A stretch of 64,000 bases of DNA from Chaetorhynchus papuensis. Its lineage: Eukaryota; Chordata; Aves; Passeriformes; Rhipiduridae. The DNA lies in the NCBI GenBank assembly GCA_013396525.1, contig VWYX01000381.1, positions 248,001 to 312,000 of the forward strand. The letters run 5' to 3'. Of this stretch, positions 39,320-50,800 are shown piece by piece; positions within the stretch are counted from its first letter, which is position 1, and every line of letters begins with the position of its first letter. The position numbers were made by a program, and so were the translations under genes. Under the pieces are notes generated by a model. The model saw only the letters and a list, made by a program, of their open reading frames with translations. It was not told the origin of the DNA and ran no database searches.

Positions 39320-40140
39320 ATGGCAATAGCAATTATCTCCATCCCTGTGCACCCAGTGTCTCTTTATATGCACATGCCTCTACTCCCTTATGCTCCACTC
39401 TGCTTCAAGCTCCTGCCTCTCCACATTTCTTTTTCCCCTCACATCAGACCCAGCAGCCTCAACTCTTCACAGTCAATTCCCTGTTACCATCTGGATCTCC
39501 CTCTCCCCTTGTGTTGCCATTCTCAAACCTAAGACCCTTCACCATCAGCCTCCTGGTTTAGGACTGCTGTTGTTTCCTGGTACTTCTACCTTCTCATTAC
39601 CTTTTCATCCCATTTTTCACTACCCTAAAAGCCAAAATACCAGTCAAATTCTTTCTCTCATTCTGTACTGATATAGAAACAGGTATAAGAACAGCACATT
39701 TTCTGTTTATGCTGGGTGCCTGCACATGGCTCTTTTTGCCCACTCTTCCCTATCTACCCTTTGAGGATGATGTCATCTGTTCACACCATCTTAACTAGCA
39801 TCTGCACAGCAATGGCTTATAAGCATGTCTATCCATCCACCTACTCCTGATTGCCTCCATATGGTCCTGCTTCTTTTCCTGATTTTCTCTCCAGAAACTT
39901 AAGCTTAATATATGTTCACAACTCAGCTGCTTATCATTCCTCTCAAACACTTTTTGCAGATAAAACTTCTGCCAATATCACCTCCTGTCATATAGGTAAT
40001 CTTTTTGACCCTTTTGCCTGCATTTGAACCATATATTCATGGTATATCCAAAATCCTGCTACAATCTTCCTCCGTGTGTACATCTTTTTCTAACAGTAAC
40101 GCTCATCCAATACCTCCATCTTTGTTCAGGCACACACCAA
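39320..40140. other. Pyrimidine-rich block of uncertain origin
   Basis: About 800 bp in which the plus strand is strongly biased to C and T (for example ctccctctccccttgtgttg), unlike the A-rich plus strand on either side. The bias is sustained rather than a simple repeat. It could be an old retroelement inserted in one orientation, or an exonised or promoter-type polypyrimidine region. I could not match it to a family I know. Confidence 0.35.
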
Positions 40141-41739
40141 AGAATTAGAAAGGGAGACGGAGATTCATCTGTTTAAATTTAGACAGGCTTCCTTACTTAT
40201 CCTTAGTCATACTGAAAGTGAAGCAAGTAAATCTCTTTAATATATTAGTATTTATGCTTTCATTTGAGGAATCCTCTTTATCACATCACCCTTAAGAGCT
40301 ATGCTGGTATCGCTGGTTTCAAGCTCTTGGGAGGCAGACGATACAGAGACAGCTCAAAGGGCTCAATCAGCTGCTACTCAGCATAGCCAGCTGGTACCTG
40401 CTGATCTCTGTTCAAAGTTTCTGCAATCTTTATTTACATAGTTCCTGAATGGAAAAGAGTATGGAACAAGAAGCATGCTAGATGGATATGAAGCCATTTT
40501 AAAAAATAAATAAAGCATGCTGTTATCTAAAGATAAATAATATATTGGATGTCTGGCTGAAAGAAGAAGTAAAGAGAAGAAATAAAGACATCTGAGTTAC
40601 AAAACTGCATTTTTCATTTGCATTAACAACCTAAAAACAAAGGACCCTATCAAAATTTGACCCAAACTACCATCTTAATACAGTTATTTATGTAAGAACT
40701 CTAACATTTAGTACTTCATCACACTTTACAAAAAAACCTTAAAAATCTTTTAAATCATGGTGAAAAAAAATCCCCACACTCATTTGAGATAAAAAACTAC
40801 CTACAGGACCTTTTATACTCGTATATTCTTAAGCTATTTGTTTCAGCAAACCAATTTTTAAAATAATATTTTTGGGTTTATACTGAATTTATCTCCAGCA
40901 CCAGTACCAATTGAAACAGATAATTGTGCTACACTTCTTATTATGTGGTTGCGAGCATTGCTTATACTGATAGAACAGATTCAGAAATAAGTTACAAAAC
41001 AAAAAGTGAAAACAAAGACACCCCTTGCAAAGCGAAGGTCAAGAACGTCATGCAAGAAAGACATCCTTACAAAAACCTGTCAAGTCTCTAGCAAAATCCA
41101 TGTGGGACACACAAGTTTTTTTAGAAGTTTCCATTTCAACAAAATTAATAACCTCCACAACTATATATACATTGTACATAGTGACGGATCGTAAAAATCA
41201 TTTTTTTCTGATCATGAATCAACCAAATTATCATGTCTGAATAATTATCAGGGTCTGAATAATCTCTGTGCATCCTAGCATAAATTTTCCTAATATTCAT
41301 GTGAATACCGAGTTGTCCTGAATACAACTTATTGCTACAAGACCTAGATGACCACCTGCATGTAAACATGTACAGTGAAATTCAGCATGGCTTAAAGAGG
41401 CAGTATTATTACAGAATGTTCTTAGGACAAGAAAAACCAACCAGCCGAAACAAACAAACAAACAAAAAATCAAACAAAACCCCCAAACACCTAAAAGGCT
41501 AAGAAATGGAAAGTAGGCAAATTCAAATATAGATTGTTGGAAGCTTTTTAAGTAATAAACCTTTAATCCCTTTTTTTTTCTCAGTGCCATGTGGTTTCCA
41601 GTGTACACAAAGTAAGGAGTGAAAAGGTAAAAATAAAACAGGCATACCCTTATTATATTCCAGAATTCATAAATCATTTGTAAATTTAGTCCTTTTATAA
41701 AAGAATCCTTATATAAATCGGGGGGAGGGAGGGTATCAA
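40141..41739. other. Intronic sequence without recognised genes, upstream of GPR22
   Basis: AT-rich. A short (aaac)n tract lies at 41447-41480. A 161-codon open frame on the minus strand (41297-41782) begins with TTG rather than ATG and crosses this A-rich tract. It looks like chance. Confidence 0.55.
41447..41480. repeat. (AAAC)n-like tract
   Basis: Tandem caaa/aaac tetramers in an A-rich stretch, a microsatellite of about 30 bp. Confidence 0.8.
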
Positions 41740-41833
41740 TCCCATATATGAAGCACAATTTAAGCCCAACATCACTGACCAATCAAAATTAGTGAATGCA
41801 CTGCATCTCTCTGCAGTGAGGAGAAGCGACAAG
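41740..41833 (+). promoter_or_regulatory. GPR22: Candidate GPR22 promoter and first non-coding exon
   Basis: A CCAAT box (ctgaccaatcaaaa, CCAAT at 41779-41783) is followed about 50 bp later by a good splice donor, gcgacaag|gtaggc, after 41833. Together with the candidate exon at 42163-42233 and the coding exon at 46207 this would give a three-exon GPR22 gene of about 6 kb, similar in size to what I recall for the human gene. No transcript evidence is available, and the transcription start site cannot be placed by eye. Confidence 0.3.
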
Positions 41834-42162
41834 GTAGGCTGTCATTCTGCAAAAGCTGCCCATCGCAAGCTTTCCTCTCAGAAGCACTGCTCTTCTTTTT
41901 TAGAAAGCCTGAATCTCAGTGGTGTCTCTGGAGACAAGAAGCCTTCAGTATGTTAAATTACTTTCATTATGTATTTTCAGATGCTTATTGATTCTACCGT
42001 AGGAAGAGTGGGAGACTGCAGCAGCCTGTAAACCAGAACTAAAGCAATTGTATACATTAGCAGTATGCTGAAACAATGGCACAGTACAGGCACAAATTTT
42101 CAGTAAGGTCATTTTTTGAAGATATGCTTATTACCCTCTTTCCCTTCTACTCTGCTAACAAG

Positions 42163-42233
42163 TGAACAAAATGAATCCCTCCAACCTGGAACTGCTTCAC
42201 CTGCATCGAGAATTTACCAAATCTTTAGTGGAG
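42163..42233 (+). other. GPR22: Candidate GPR22 5' leader exon carrying a uORF start
   Basis: A long pyrimidine tract (ccctctttcccttctactct) ending in AG at 42162 and a strong donor (gtggag|gtaagac) after 42233 bracket a 71-nt segment. It contains an ATG at 42171 with A at -3, followed by 21 open codons (MNPSNLELLH and on) up to the donor. Spliced to the GPR22 coding exon at 46207 the frame stays open for 21 more codons and ends at the TGA at 46270-46272, past the GPR22 ATG at 46232 and in another frame. The exon is inferred from splice signals alone. It could instead be a coding exon of an unknown alternative product. Confidence 0.4.
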
Positions 42234-44249
42234 GTAAGACCTGTTCCTTATTATGATATGCAGAATAAGCAACATTAAACCAAATTAAAAATTGGAGGAA
42301 AAAAAGGCAAGAGATCAGATTCAATTTATATTAAGCAGTAATATATTGTTATATTTAAGACCAGGAAATATTTAAATGCTATTTCCCCTTCCCCATTAAA
42401 AATATAATGATAGAAAAATGTTGTTCTGTATGAAAGTCAATATTAAGAACCTGTTTTGTTCATACAACATGAAGACAGTACAATTTAAGATCATACAGTA
42501 TTGGGGAAAACAACCACATTAAGCAACTGAGAATATGCTTTTCCTCCCTCAGCAGTATTTCCAAATACTGGCAGTTAAATATGTTTCAGATTTATTCAGT
42601 TACTCTTCAAAGGATCAGATAGCCTGCAATTAGTGTATACTTATTGCTTTATGAAGGTTGGCAAATATGACTAATCTATGATTGCTCAAGAAACCCCCCT
42701 TTTCTGTTGTTTTTTTAAAACTTATTTCTTTCGTTATCTTGTACATTCAAGCCATTTATTAAAAGCATGGATTTGCTAAACATTTATTTCAAGAACGGAA
42801 ATTATAACAGTGTGCAAATTAAACAAAAGCATATTTTCTAAAAGGCTCATTAACTCTGTTCAGTTTCTCATTAAAAGACACGAGAGTTGTATATATGAAC
42901 TACCTGCTCACCAGAGCTGTAAAACTACATTTTCTAGCTTTAGTCACAGACACTCTACACCCAACAGTTATTGCTTCTAGCTAGGATTTTTTGTAACCTG
43001 CACTATGTGGAGAACAGGAAACTTGTCCAAAAAACCTAAATTCATGTAAGCTGACAGAAGAATATGATTTTACTGGCAAATAGAGAGCAGGCTAACTGAT
43101 TTTCTATGTAATCTATAAGGTCCAATTTTAGAGATCCTTTATTCATGAAATAAGTAATATTACAAAATATATTCTTGCATTATTTTATTTTTGAAATTAT
43201 AAGCCCTACTTTTAACCTTTTTTTTCCTCCCCTTCACAAGGGCATGCAGCAACTAATTCAGTTTTACAACTGACAATATGAAGAATGCAGTTGACCGGGT
43301 ATCTTTGTAGCTGTATGACCTACAAGCAGCAGGATGCATCTCTAAAATGTATTCTTAAGACATAAAGGATTTAAAAACAAAACATGGAACACACTTGCAT
43401 TACCATTTACGTGCATGACATTTCAACAATATACATGGAAGACTAACACATCTGCTCAGATTTTCATTAAAAGAAGAGTGCAATGATTGATTCTTAAAAT
43501 GGTGAGCATTTCTTAAAGAGGGATCTATAATTTAAAACCAGAATTGTGGAAACTACTGATGCATGAAGAGACAATGAAACATGAAATCCCAAAAGGAGAA
43601 TATGCATACTTCACCAGCAAGCTGAATAAAGGTTTAACCAAGCTTTTTCTATACTACTCATTAAATAACTTACTTGTCATAATGACTAATGGATATTTTT
43701 CTCTCAGTTTTATGATGTTATGTATTCTCCTTAAATCAAAATAAACCAAATTAGGTAACCCATGGTTACTCTCAAAGCACATGAACTGGATTTTATGATG
43801 TATAGCAACTTCTTTCACTAAGCCATCACTCAAAAGTAATGAGCAGGAATATTACAGAAAGAAATACGCAACCATAAACTAAAGGATGTCTACATACACT
43901 CTGAAAACAGAGATCAGAAATTATTTTTCTTTAAACCTGGAAAATAAAAACAGGCTTCTACAAAATGCAACAGGGGAAGGAAATTAACATCACTTAAAAG
44001 AAGGTTTATTTGTTATTGCTGGCTTGAAACTCACAACAGACACACAGAATATGCCCTGGTCTGTAGAAGTATCTGAGGCAATTAAGAAGTCCCCATGTTT
44101 AATCAGATTTTTTTGCTGCTGAACTGCAGGAACAAAAAAAAAGGAAAACAAAAAAACCTGCAAGGAACGAAATAAGAGCTCAGCTACCACTTGATTTCCA
44201 GGTTACAGTGCGAGTCAAAAATCTCTCAGTACACCATGTATCAGTTTCT

Positions 44250-44410
44250 GCCAAGCTGCTGCCACGCTGTGCCAGGCCCCTGAGGCACAGAGAACAGGTA
44301 GGTGCCCCGGCTGTGCCCGCGCGGCGCTGGGTGAAAGAGCTGCTGCCCTCGTGGCTCTGCTTCCCCGCACCCGAAACCCAGGCAAGGCAACAAGGAGGTC
44401 ATGTTCGATC
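44250..44410. promoter_or_regulatory. CpG-rich patch with a splice-donor match upstream of GPR22
   Basis: About 160 bp of GC-rich sequence (for example ctgtgcccgcgcggcgctgg) stands out in AT-rich intron, 1.8 kb before the GPR22 coding exon. It contains a strong plus-strand donor match, gaacag|gtaggt, with the junction after 44297. It could be an alternative GPR22 promoter with its own leader exon, or a regulatory element. No TATA or CCAAT box was noted. Confidence 0.3.
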
Positions 44411-45309
44411 TCTTCATGACGACCTAACACATCTGAGGTTTTCTGTTTTCACAAAATCTCAGTTGCTGTAATGTTAGGGTGAGACTGTCATTTGTTTTAG
44501 CAGATCTGCTTTTGATTCCTTCCTGGCTTTTGCTAATAGAAAAGAGCTTCATTTATCCAGCAACGCATTTGGAATGGTTTCTTGAAATCCATTCACAGCC
44601 AGGACAGCATACAAGAGGAGATCATACTCCTGAGGGTTAATGTAAGATGGATAGAGGTTGCCTAAATTAGAAATGAAACAAAGCTTTTGAAATATTTCTT
44701 GTTTCATTTCACACCTGAGAGTAATATGTTCTAATTTACATCTTTTTTATTTAAGAGGCACATGCGAAATAACTGTTGAAGAATACCAGGAATTTTCATC
44801 ATACAATTTGCAATGAATAGTATTGTTCAATTGAGGCTTTTCAGAACTGCAGATGAAATCCATTTGCATACCGTATCCCAAGTGTGCTTAATTCATACTT
44901 TCATTTTAGAAGAGCTCAATTTTGTTCACCTTAGTGCTATCCATTTTAATGTATTCAGAATAGAACAAAGGTCGACATTCAAACTTATTTTCAAGCCAAA
45001 TATGTCCCCTCTTAAATATAAAGCTACCTAAAAAAAAACCCCTCCAGTATCATAACAAGAAATTGAATAACCTCTCTTTTATTTATTCAATCAATTACAA
45101 ACTCAAGAGCTGGCTGACAATATAAATAATACAAACACCAGGTATTACATGCAGATGCTATATTTAAAACTCACTGGCATGTGTAAAACTAAGCAGATGA
45201 GACACAAAATAAAAAATCTGCTAGATAAAATAAATTCCTTTTTGATCCTTACTAATTCTTAAGAGAAACATGCTATGTATGTAAATCTGTTGGGTTTAAC
45301 TGCAGTTTG

Positions 45310-45335
45310 AAAAACAAAACAAAACAAAACAAAAA
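45310..45335. repeat. (AAAAC)n microsatellite
   Basis: Four or more tandem aaaac pentamers (aaaacaaaacaaaacaaaac) followed by degenerate A-rich sequence. Confidence 0.88.
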
Positions 45336-46206
45336 CTCCAAAAAAACCACAAAACCCGAAAGAGACAATTTTCTTTTTAAGTACTATTTTCTAAAATAAT
45401 TCCCTTAAATCTATTCTGGAATAAAATTAAATACTCTTCTATTCCACGTAGGCACTGATTTCTTGAAGAAATTGAATACTCAAATCAGAAAAAGGAAATG
45501 TAGTATTTTATAATAAACTCAATTTCCTGAACCCACGTAAGTTTTGCATTTGAAATTATACATACTTAAATAAAATTGTTGTAGTAGCAAGCATCATACA
45601 CACAGATGCATAAATGATAAAAATGAACAGAAGGTTTAAACTCCGTAAAAATCTGGTGAATTACAGAATGTCAGATTTCAGTCCACAACACTACTGTAAA
45701 CCTCGTAAGAAAGAGGTGGATAAATTGGCATAAATAATTTAAACATTCTTTTTATGATACATAAGCAACAGTGCTCCATGTTCCTTTCTTTTTCCACAAG
45801 AGCTTTTTAAAATGATCTTGATCATTAATTTGTTAATACTTAACAACATTCTTCTAAAATGACCCTCAAAGCAATACAAAGGCTATGCACGAAGTATGGT
45901 TTATTCAACAAATGAGCCCTTTGTGAAAAACCACATCACTATAAACAAAGGCTTGCCTCCCTAAGTGGAAGCTTTTCACTATTTTTTCTTTTTTCAAGCA
46001 AATCCTGCTTTTATTTAAAAAGGAAAGACCTTATTCTAGATCTTCAGGGTTTTGAGTCCATGCCAATTAAAGCTCTAAACATACTGTAAATGAAGAGTTT
46101 GATAAGAATGTTGCTTTTCCTCCCTCCTCCTTCCCCAGCATTTATCTAAAATAAGTGCTTAAAAAAAAAGAAATCAAATAGTTCCATATTTTATTTCACC
46201 TTTCAG

Positions 46207-46231
46207 GAGAAAAACCAGCTGCAAGAAAAGA
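46207..46231 (+). other. GPR22: GPR22 5' UTR part of the coding exon
   Basis: The acceptor ttatttcacctttcag ends at 46206, leaving 25 non-coding bases before the GPR22 ATG. The start context has A at -3 (aagaATGt), adequate but not optimal. Confidence 0.55.
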
Positions 46232-47533
46232 ATGTGTTTCTCCCCCATTCTGGAAGTCAACATGCAGTCTGAATCTAACATTACAGTCCGAGATGCCATT
46301 GATGACATCGATACCAACATGTACCAACCACTGTCATATCCATTAAGCTTTCAAGTTTCTCTCACTGGATTTTTGATGTTAGAAATTGTTTTGGGACTTG
46401 GCAGCAACCTCACCGTGCTGGTACTTTACTGTATGAAATCCAACTTAATCAATTCTGTCAGTAACATAATTACAATGAACCTTCATGTACTTGATGTAAT
46501 AATTTGTGTGGGATGTATTCCTCTAACTATAGTTATCCTTCTGCTTTCACTGGAGAGTAACACTGCTCTCATCTGCTGCTTCCATGAGGCTTGTGTCTCT
46601 TTTGCAAGCGTTTCAACTGCAATCAACGTCTTCGCTATCACCCTGGACCGATACGACATCTCCGTAAAACCTGCTAATCGAATCCTGACCATGGGAAGGG
46701 CTGTGATATTAATGACATCAATATGGATCATCTCACTTTTTTCCTTCCTGATTCCTTTCATTGAAGTCAACTTTTTCAGTCTTCAAAGTGCAAGTACTTG
46801 GGAAAATAAGACACTTCTGTGCGTGAGTACAAACGAGTACCACACTGAACTAGGAATGTACTACCACATTCTCGTTCAGATTCCAATATTCTTCTTCACT
46901 GTTATAGTAATGCTAATTACATACACCAAAATACTCCAGGCCCTAAATATTCGGATTGGTACAAGATTTACAACGGGACAAAAGAAGAAAAACAGAAAGA
47001 AAAAAACTATTTCTTTGACCACTCAGCATGAGACTACGGATGTGTCCCACAGCGGTGCAGGAAAAAATGTCGTCTTTGGTGTAAGGACTTCCGTGTCTGT
47101 CATAATCGCTCTACGTCGAGCTGTAAAACGGCACCGGGAGCGACGAGAACGGCAAAAGAGAGTCTTCAGAATGTCCCTTCTGATTATCTCAACATTCCTT
47201 CTCTGCTGGACACCCATCTCTGTTTTAAATACCACTATCTTATGTTTGGGCCCAAGTGACCTTTTGGTAAAGTTGAGGTTATGTTTTCTAGTAATGGCAT
47301 ATGGAACAACCATATTTCACCCTCTACTCTACGCATTCACGAGGCAAAAGTTTCAGAAAGTTCTGAAAAGTAAGATGAAAAAGCGAGTTGTTTCAATAGT
47401 GGAAGCAGATCCCATGCCAAATAACGCTGTAATACACAACTCATGGATAGAGCCTAAAAGGAACAAAAAGATTACCTTTGAAGACAACGAAGTAAGGCAG
47501 AAATGTTTAGTACCTCAGGTTGTCACTGACTAG
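46232..47533 (+). CDS. GPR22: GPR22, orphan class A G-protein-coupled receptor
   Basis: Intact single coding exon of 433 codons, equal to the human length, and recognisable over its whole span. It is an orphan rhodopsin-family receptor of the plasma membrane, reported mainly in brain and heart in mammals and linked to Gi/o signalling; no ligand is established. Features: extracellular N-terminus with an NIT glycosylation sequon at residue 16; TM1 about 43-67 with GSNLT (Asn59, 1.50); TM2 about 80-104 with Asp88; TM3 with an intact DRY at 139-141; TM4 with Trp165; sequon NKT at 192 and Cys197 in extracellular loop 2; TM5 with Pro218; a long, very basic third intracellular loop (about 238-310, KKKNRKKK and RRERQKR); TM6 with CWTP at 325-328; TM7 with HPLLY at 363-367 in place of the usual NPxxY. 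The ATG at 46232 matches the annotated human start (MCFSPILE). A second ATG at codon 11 is also possible. An acceptor AG lies just upstream at 46205-46206. Confidence 0.97.
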   Translation: MCFSPILEVNMQSESNITVRDAIDDIDTNMYQPLSYPLSFQVSLTGFLMLEIVLGLGSNLTVLVLYCMKSNLINSVSNIITMNLHVLDVIICVGCIPLTIVILLLSLESNTALICCFHEACVSFASVSTAINVFAITLDRYDISVKPANRILTMGRAVILMTSIWIISLFSFLIPFIEVNFFSLQSASTWENKTLLCVSTNEYHTELGMYYHILVQIPIFFFTVIVMLITYTKILQALNIRIGTRFTTGQKKKNRKKKTISLTTQHETTDVSHSGAGKNVVFGVRTSVSVIIALRRAVKRHRERRERQKRVFRMSLLIISTFLLCWTPISVLNTTILCLGPSDLLVKLRLCFLVMAYGTTIFHPLLYAFTRQKFQKVLKSKMKKRVVSIVEADPMPNNAVIHNSWIEPKRNKKITFEDNEVRQKCLVPQVVTD

Positions 47534-47800
47534 ATTTCAGTATTCACCAAAACACATCCAACGGAATATTTGAACAAATTGTAAAAAAATACTGCCAAAT
47601 AAGAAAAACTTTTTTAACTGTTGGCGAGACTGTATATTTTCAATATATATGTTAAATAGAGTAGGTCTTGTATATTCAATTTCTTCATTATGTAAGATAT
47701 ATGTTGCATGGCTGTTTGTTAGCGTAACACCATGTGTATATTTGTCAAAAATATTCAAGTCCTCTTTTTTTAGAAAATAAATAGCCTTAAAGAAGTGCAA
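47534..47800 (+). other. GPR22: GPR22 3' UTR with a candidate poly(A) signal
   Basis: Sequence directly after the TAG stop is AT-rich and non-coding. An AATAAA hexamer at 47776-47781 is the first canonical poly(A) signal after the stop. A second one occurs near 49.9 kb. Which is used cannot be told from sequence, so the 3' UTR end given here is provisional. Confidence 0.4.
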
Positions 47801-50800
47801 ACTTTTAAAAATATTTGTATGGCTCAGTTTCTCTGTAAATAGAAAAGAATTTTTAAGCAAAAATTGCACTTGGGAATGCTTTTCTATAGCACAAATTCCC
47901 CATTTTGCATGATCTGGTATTTTTAAATTTAATTCATAAACAGTATTGATCAGAGGTATTCTGAATGTTATGCAGCTACAACCTGGAAGCATTTTGACCT
48001 CTTATTTAGATATCCCACTTATTTCAATCTTCTCCAGCATGTGACTACCATGCACAGAAAAAGCCATTTACATGATGTCCTTCAGTGAATGGTTCAGAAT
48101 CAGTTACTTTTGGATGGGGGAGAAAAATTCATGCTGGTCCAAAAATTGACAGTACTCTTACGAAAAGTAAAAGGTTTTGCATATATGATCTCAGATACAC
48201 AATTTCTACACAGAAAATGCACAACTTTGAATAATTACAATGGACAGGGTAGGAGTAAAAGGCTAAATGAAGGAAAAAATCACGGACGAGAAAATTATTT
48301 GGCTGACACTAAAAGACAACCAACCAACTGAGTCAATCCTGTGCAAAGGCTTAGATTTTTCACACTGAAGGGGCTTAGCTAGACCTCTAGTGTGACAGAA
48401 ATTTATACAGAAATTTTTCATTCATACCATCTATCTACATTGATATGATTGTTAACTGCCACAGCTAAAGCGGTAGATAATTTTTCTTGCCCTTGATAAC
48501 TTTATTATTTTCTAGTGTGTTCAGTTCTAGCCATGCAACTGCCTTGTCATAAACCAATCACCAATACTGCCAGCTACCCTGTTCCTGTATTTCCTGGGCA
48601 GCCATGACATAACTTTGTCCTACATCATCTTCTTCAATTTCATCTTAAACCTGCACTGAAGAACGGAGAAGCCTTACGAAGTTATCATCATCCATAGCAC
48701 TGTAAGCAAGAATTAAGATATTCATCCAAACATAAGTTTGTCAAGTTGTTTGCACTGTGCCATGCTCAAAAATTTCATAATTTCAATGAAACAGTGGTGG
48801 GGAGGGGGAAACCAAACAAAAAGCTGCAAAATCAATGAGCACGATTTCACCCCTCTTGTTACATAAACTGATCAGTGTGTCACCAGCTACCAGTATATTT
48901 AAAATGCTAATTCTCAATAACTATTATCTCATATAAAAAAGCAGAGCATAGCCTTGAATATGAGAGCTAGTTTGACTAAAGTATTACATAAAAAATTAGG
49001 ATTTCTAAAGCACTTTTTGGAAGTTGCATGTAAAAAAAAAAAGGTGCAGTTTTTAAGGGAACAAAAAGCTCTTTTCCACTACATCACTAAATTATAAATA
49101 ATATGTGTATTGCCAAAAATGGTTTTGTGCTTAAAAAAAAATACTTGTAATGTACCTTAGTTTACTTGGGCTCATGCCTTAGCTTACCAGAACAGAAGAC
49201 ACTGTATAATACTCAGCTCCATATTCCACAAAGAATAGCCACATATAATCATCCAAATTCTACCTAGAAATTTTATTATCTGATTGATAATAACTGCTTA
49301 TGTGAAATTACTGTGTAATGTATATTCAAATGTATTTTCACTGGCTTTTTTTGTGAAAACTAGCCCAACAATACCTGCATTCAACTGTACCCATTCAGAA
49401 AATTTTTTTCATCCAAGTTATCTCTGATTTCCTACAAGAGGTGAAAACCTACATCTTATTTGAGAGGTTGCAGAGAGGAAGTAAATGCAATAAGCTTTTT
49501 TTTTAAATCCCACATCCTCCACATTTACCACTTTAAAAAATCTTTTGGGAACAACTTCTGAAAAGAAATGTACCCAAAATACTTAAGCAGAAACTGTTAT
49601 TTTTTCTTTTCTGTACCCCCTCTTCAATTTCCTTTCAAGCTATCCTCTATATTTTGAACACTAGAAGGAGGAGAAGGTCGGATGTATAGGCTTAATATCA
49701 TAACATGATTTCAGTGATTACTAATCTTCCAAAAAAGCATTCTTAAATGAAAGATACTACTCATTCACTTAAAATGAAGGAAAGGAGAAATAATGAACAG
49801 ATTAATAAGTCTTCATCATGTCCTTATCTGAAAAAAGCGTTTAAGAAAAGCTTTCAGACTTGAAAGGTTTCTTGACAACATAACTTTACTTTTTAAAATT
49901 AAATAAAGCCTCAAGAATTACACATTTAGTGTTAAAAGCTCATTCATTAGAAAGTCAGATGCAATGAAGCAGCACTTCATAGCAGAGAAAGAGCAGCCTA
50001 GGAATCACTCAAAGAGATTAAGCCCAGTTTTAAAGGTTATGTCGATCACAGTCATTGACTGCCTTTACAAATATAAGCAGGTTCATTTTTACATTTACTA
50101 TTTTTTATCTTCATTAAAATTTTTAAAAAGGGACTTATACTACGTTGGAGTACACTTCAAGGGCCACAGAGGAAAATTCTGCATACAGCAGGAAGGAATA
50201 CAAGTAAGAACAGGAGCCATCCTACATACACACAGAAGCCACAGTAAAACAGAACCATACATGATCTGTACCACACGACAGATCAAACACAAGACAAAAT
50301 AAAGAGTAAATTGTGAAGACACACTACATATCCTCCAGACACAAGAGGATTTCAGGAGCGATATGAAGGTGTGGGTGCTTGACAGATAGACTAAAACAGA
50401 ATGCAAAGAGGCAGCATTGCTGAAGAAAAAAGGGCAAATTTATGCCATAGTATTGTACAATAAGAAGCCCACTACATTCTTAAAAATGATCTCACCGCAG
50501 TGAGTCATTAGTTCAGTTACATTTCACACCACTCAGCCTAAGGCAAGCAGAATTGTACAGGACTCTAAAAATATTAATTCCAGCAAACACATCTCAGAAA
50601 TACAAGCAAGCACTGCCAATTTCTACACGTTCTCTGTCTCTAAAGTATTAGCTGGTATCTGACTATGTTGTTTTTTAACTGCAAATGCACTTCCATTCCA
50701 TTTTACATTGTAAAATCAGGTTATCCCACACTAAAAATACCAAAATAAGCAGAGTGCAGTGCCAGTATCTATTAAATAGTCAAGAAGCATACCTTCACAG

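Larger units (their letters stand above)
42234..46206 (+). other. GPR22: Candidate GPR22 leader intron
   Basis: If the leader exon is real, this 3973-bp intron runs from GTAAGA to a CAG acceptor (ttatttcacctttcag) directly before the coding exon. It includes a CpG-rich patch at 44.25-44.41 kb, listed separately, and an (aaaac)n tract at 45310-45335. No other exon or gene was recognised in it. Confidence 0.4.

Noticed and set aside
41297..41782. 161-codon open frame on the minus strand just upstream of GPR22
   Set aside because: It begins with TTG, not ATG, overlaps an (AAAC)n microsatellite that translates to hydrophobic residues on this strand, and shows no domain. It is most likely chance.
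46483..47313. Minus-strand open frames of about 95 codons inside GPR22
   Set aside because: They are shadows of the GPR22 coding frame on the other strand.
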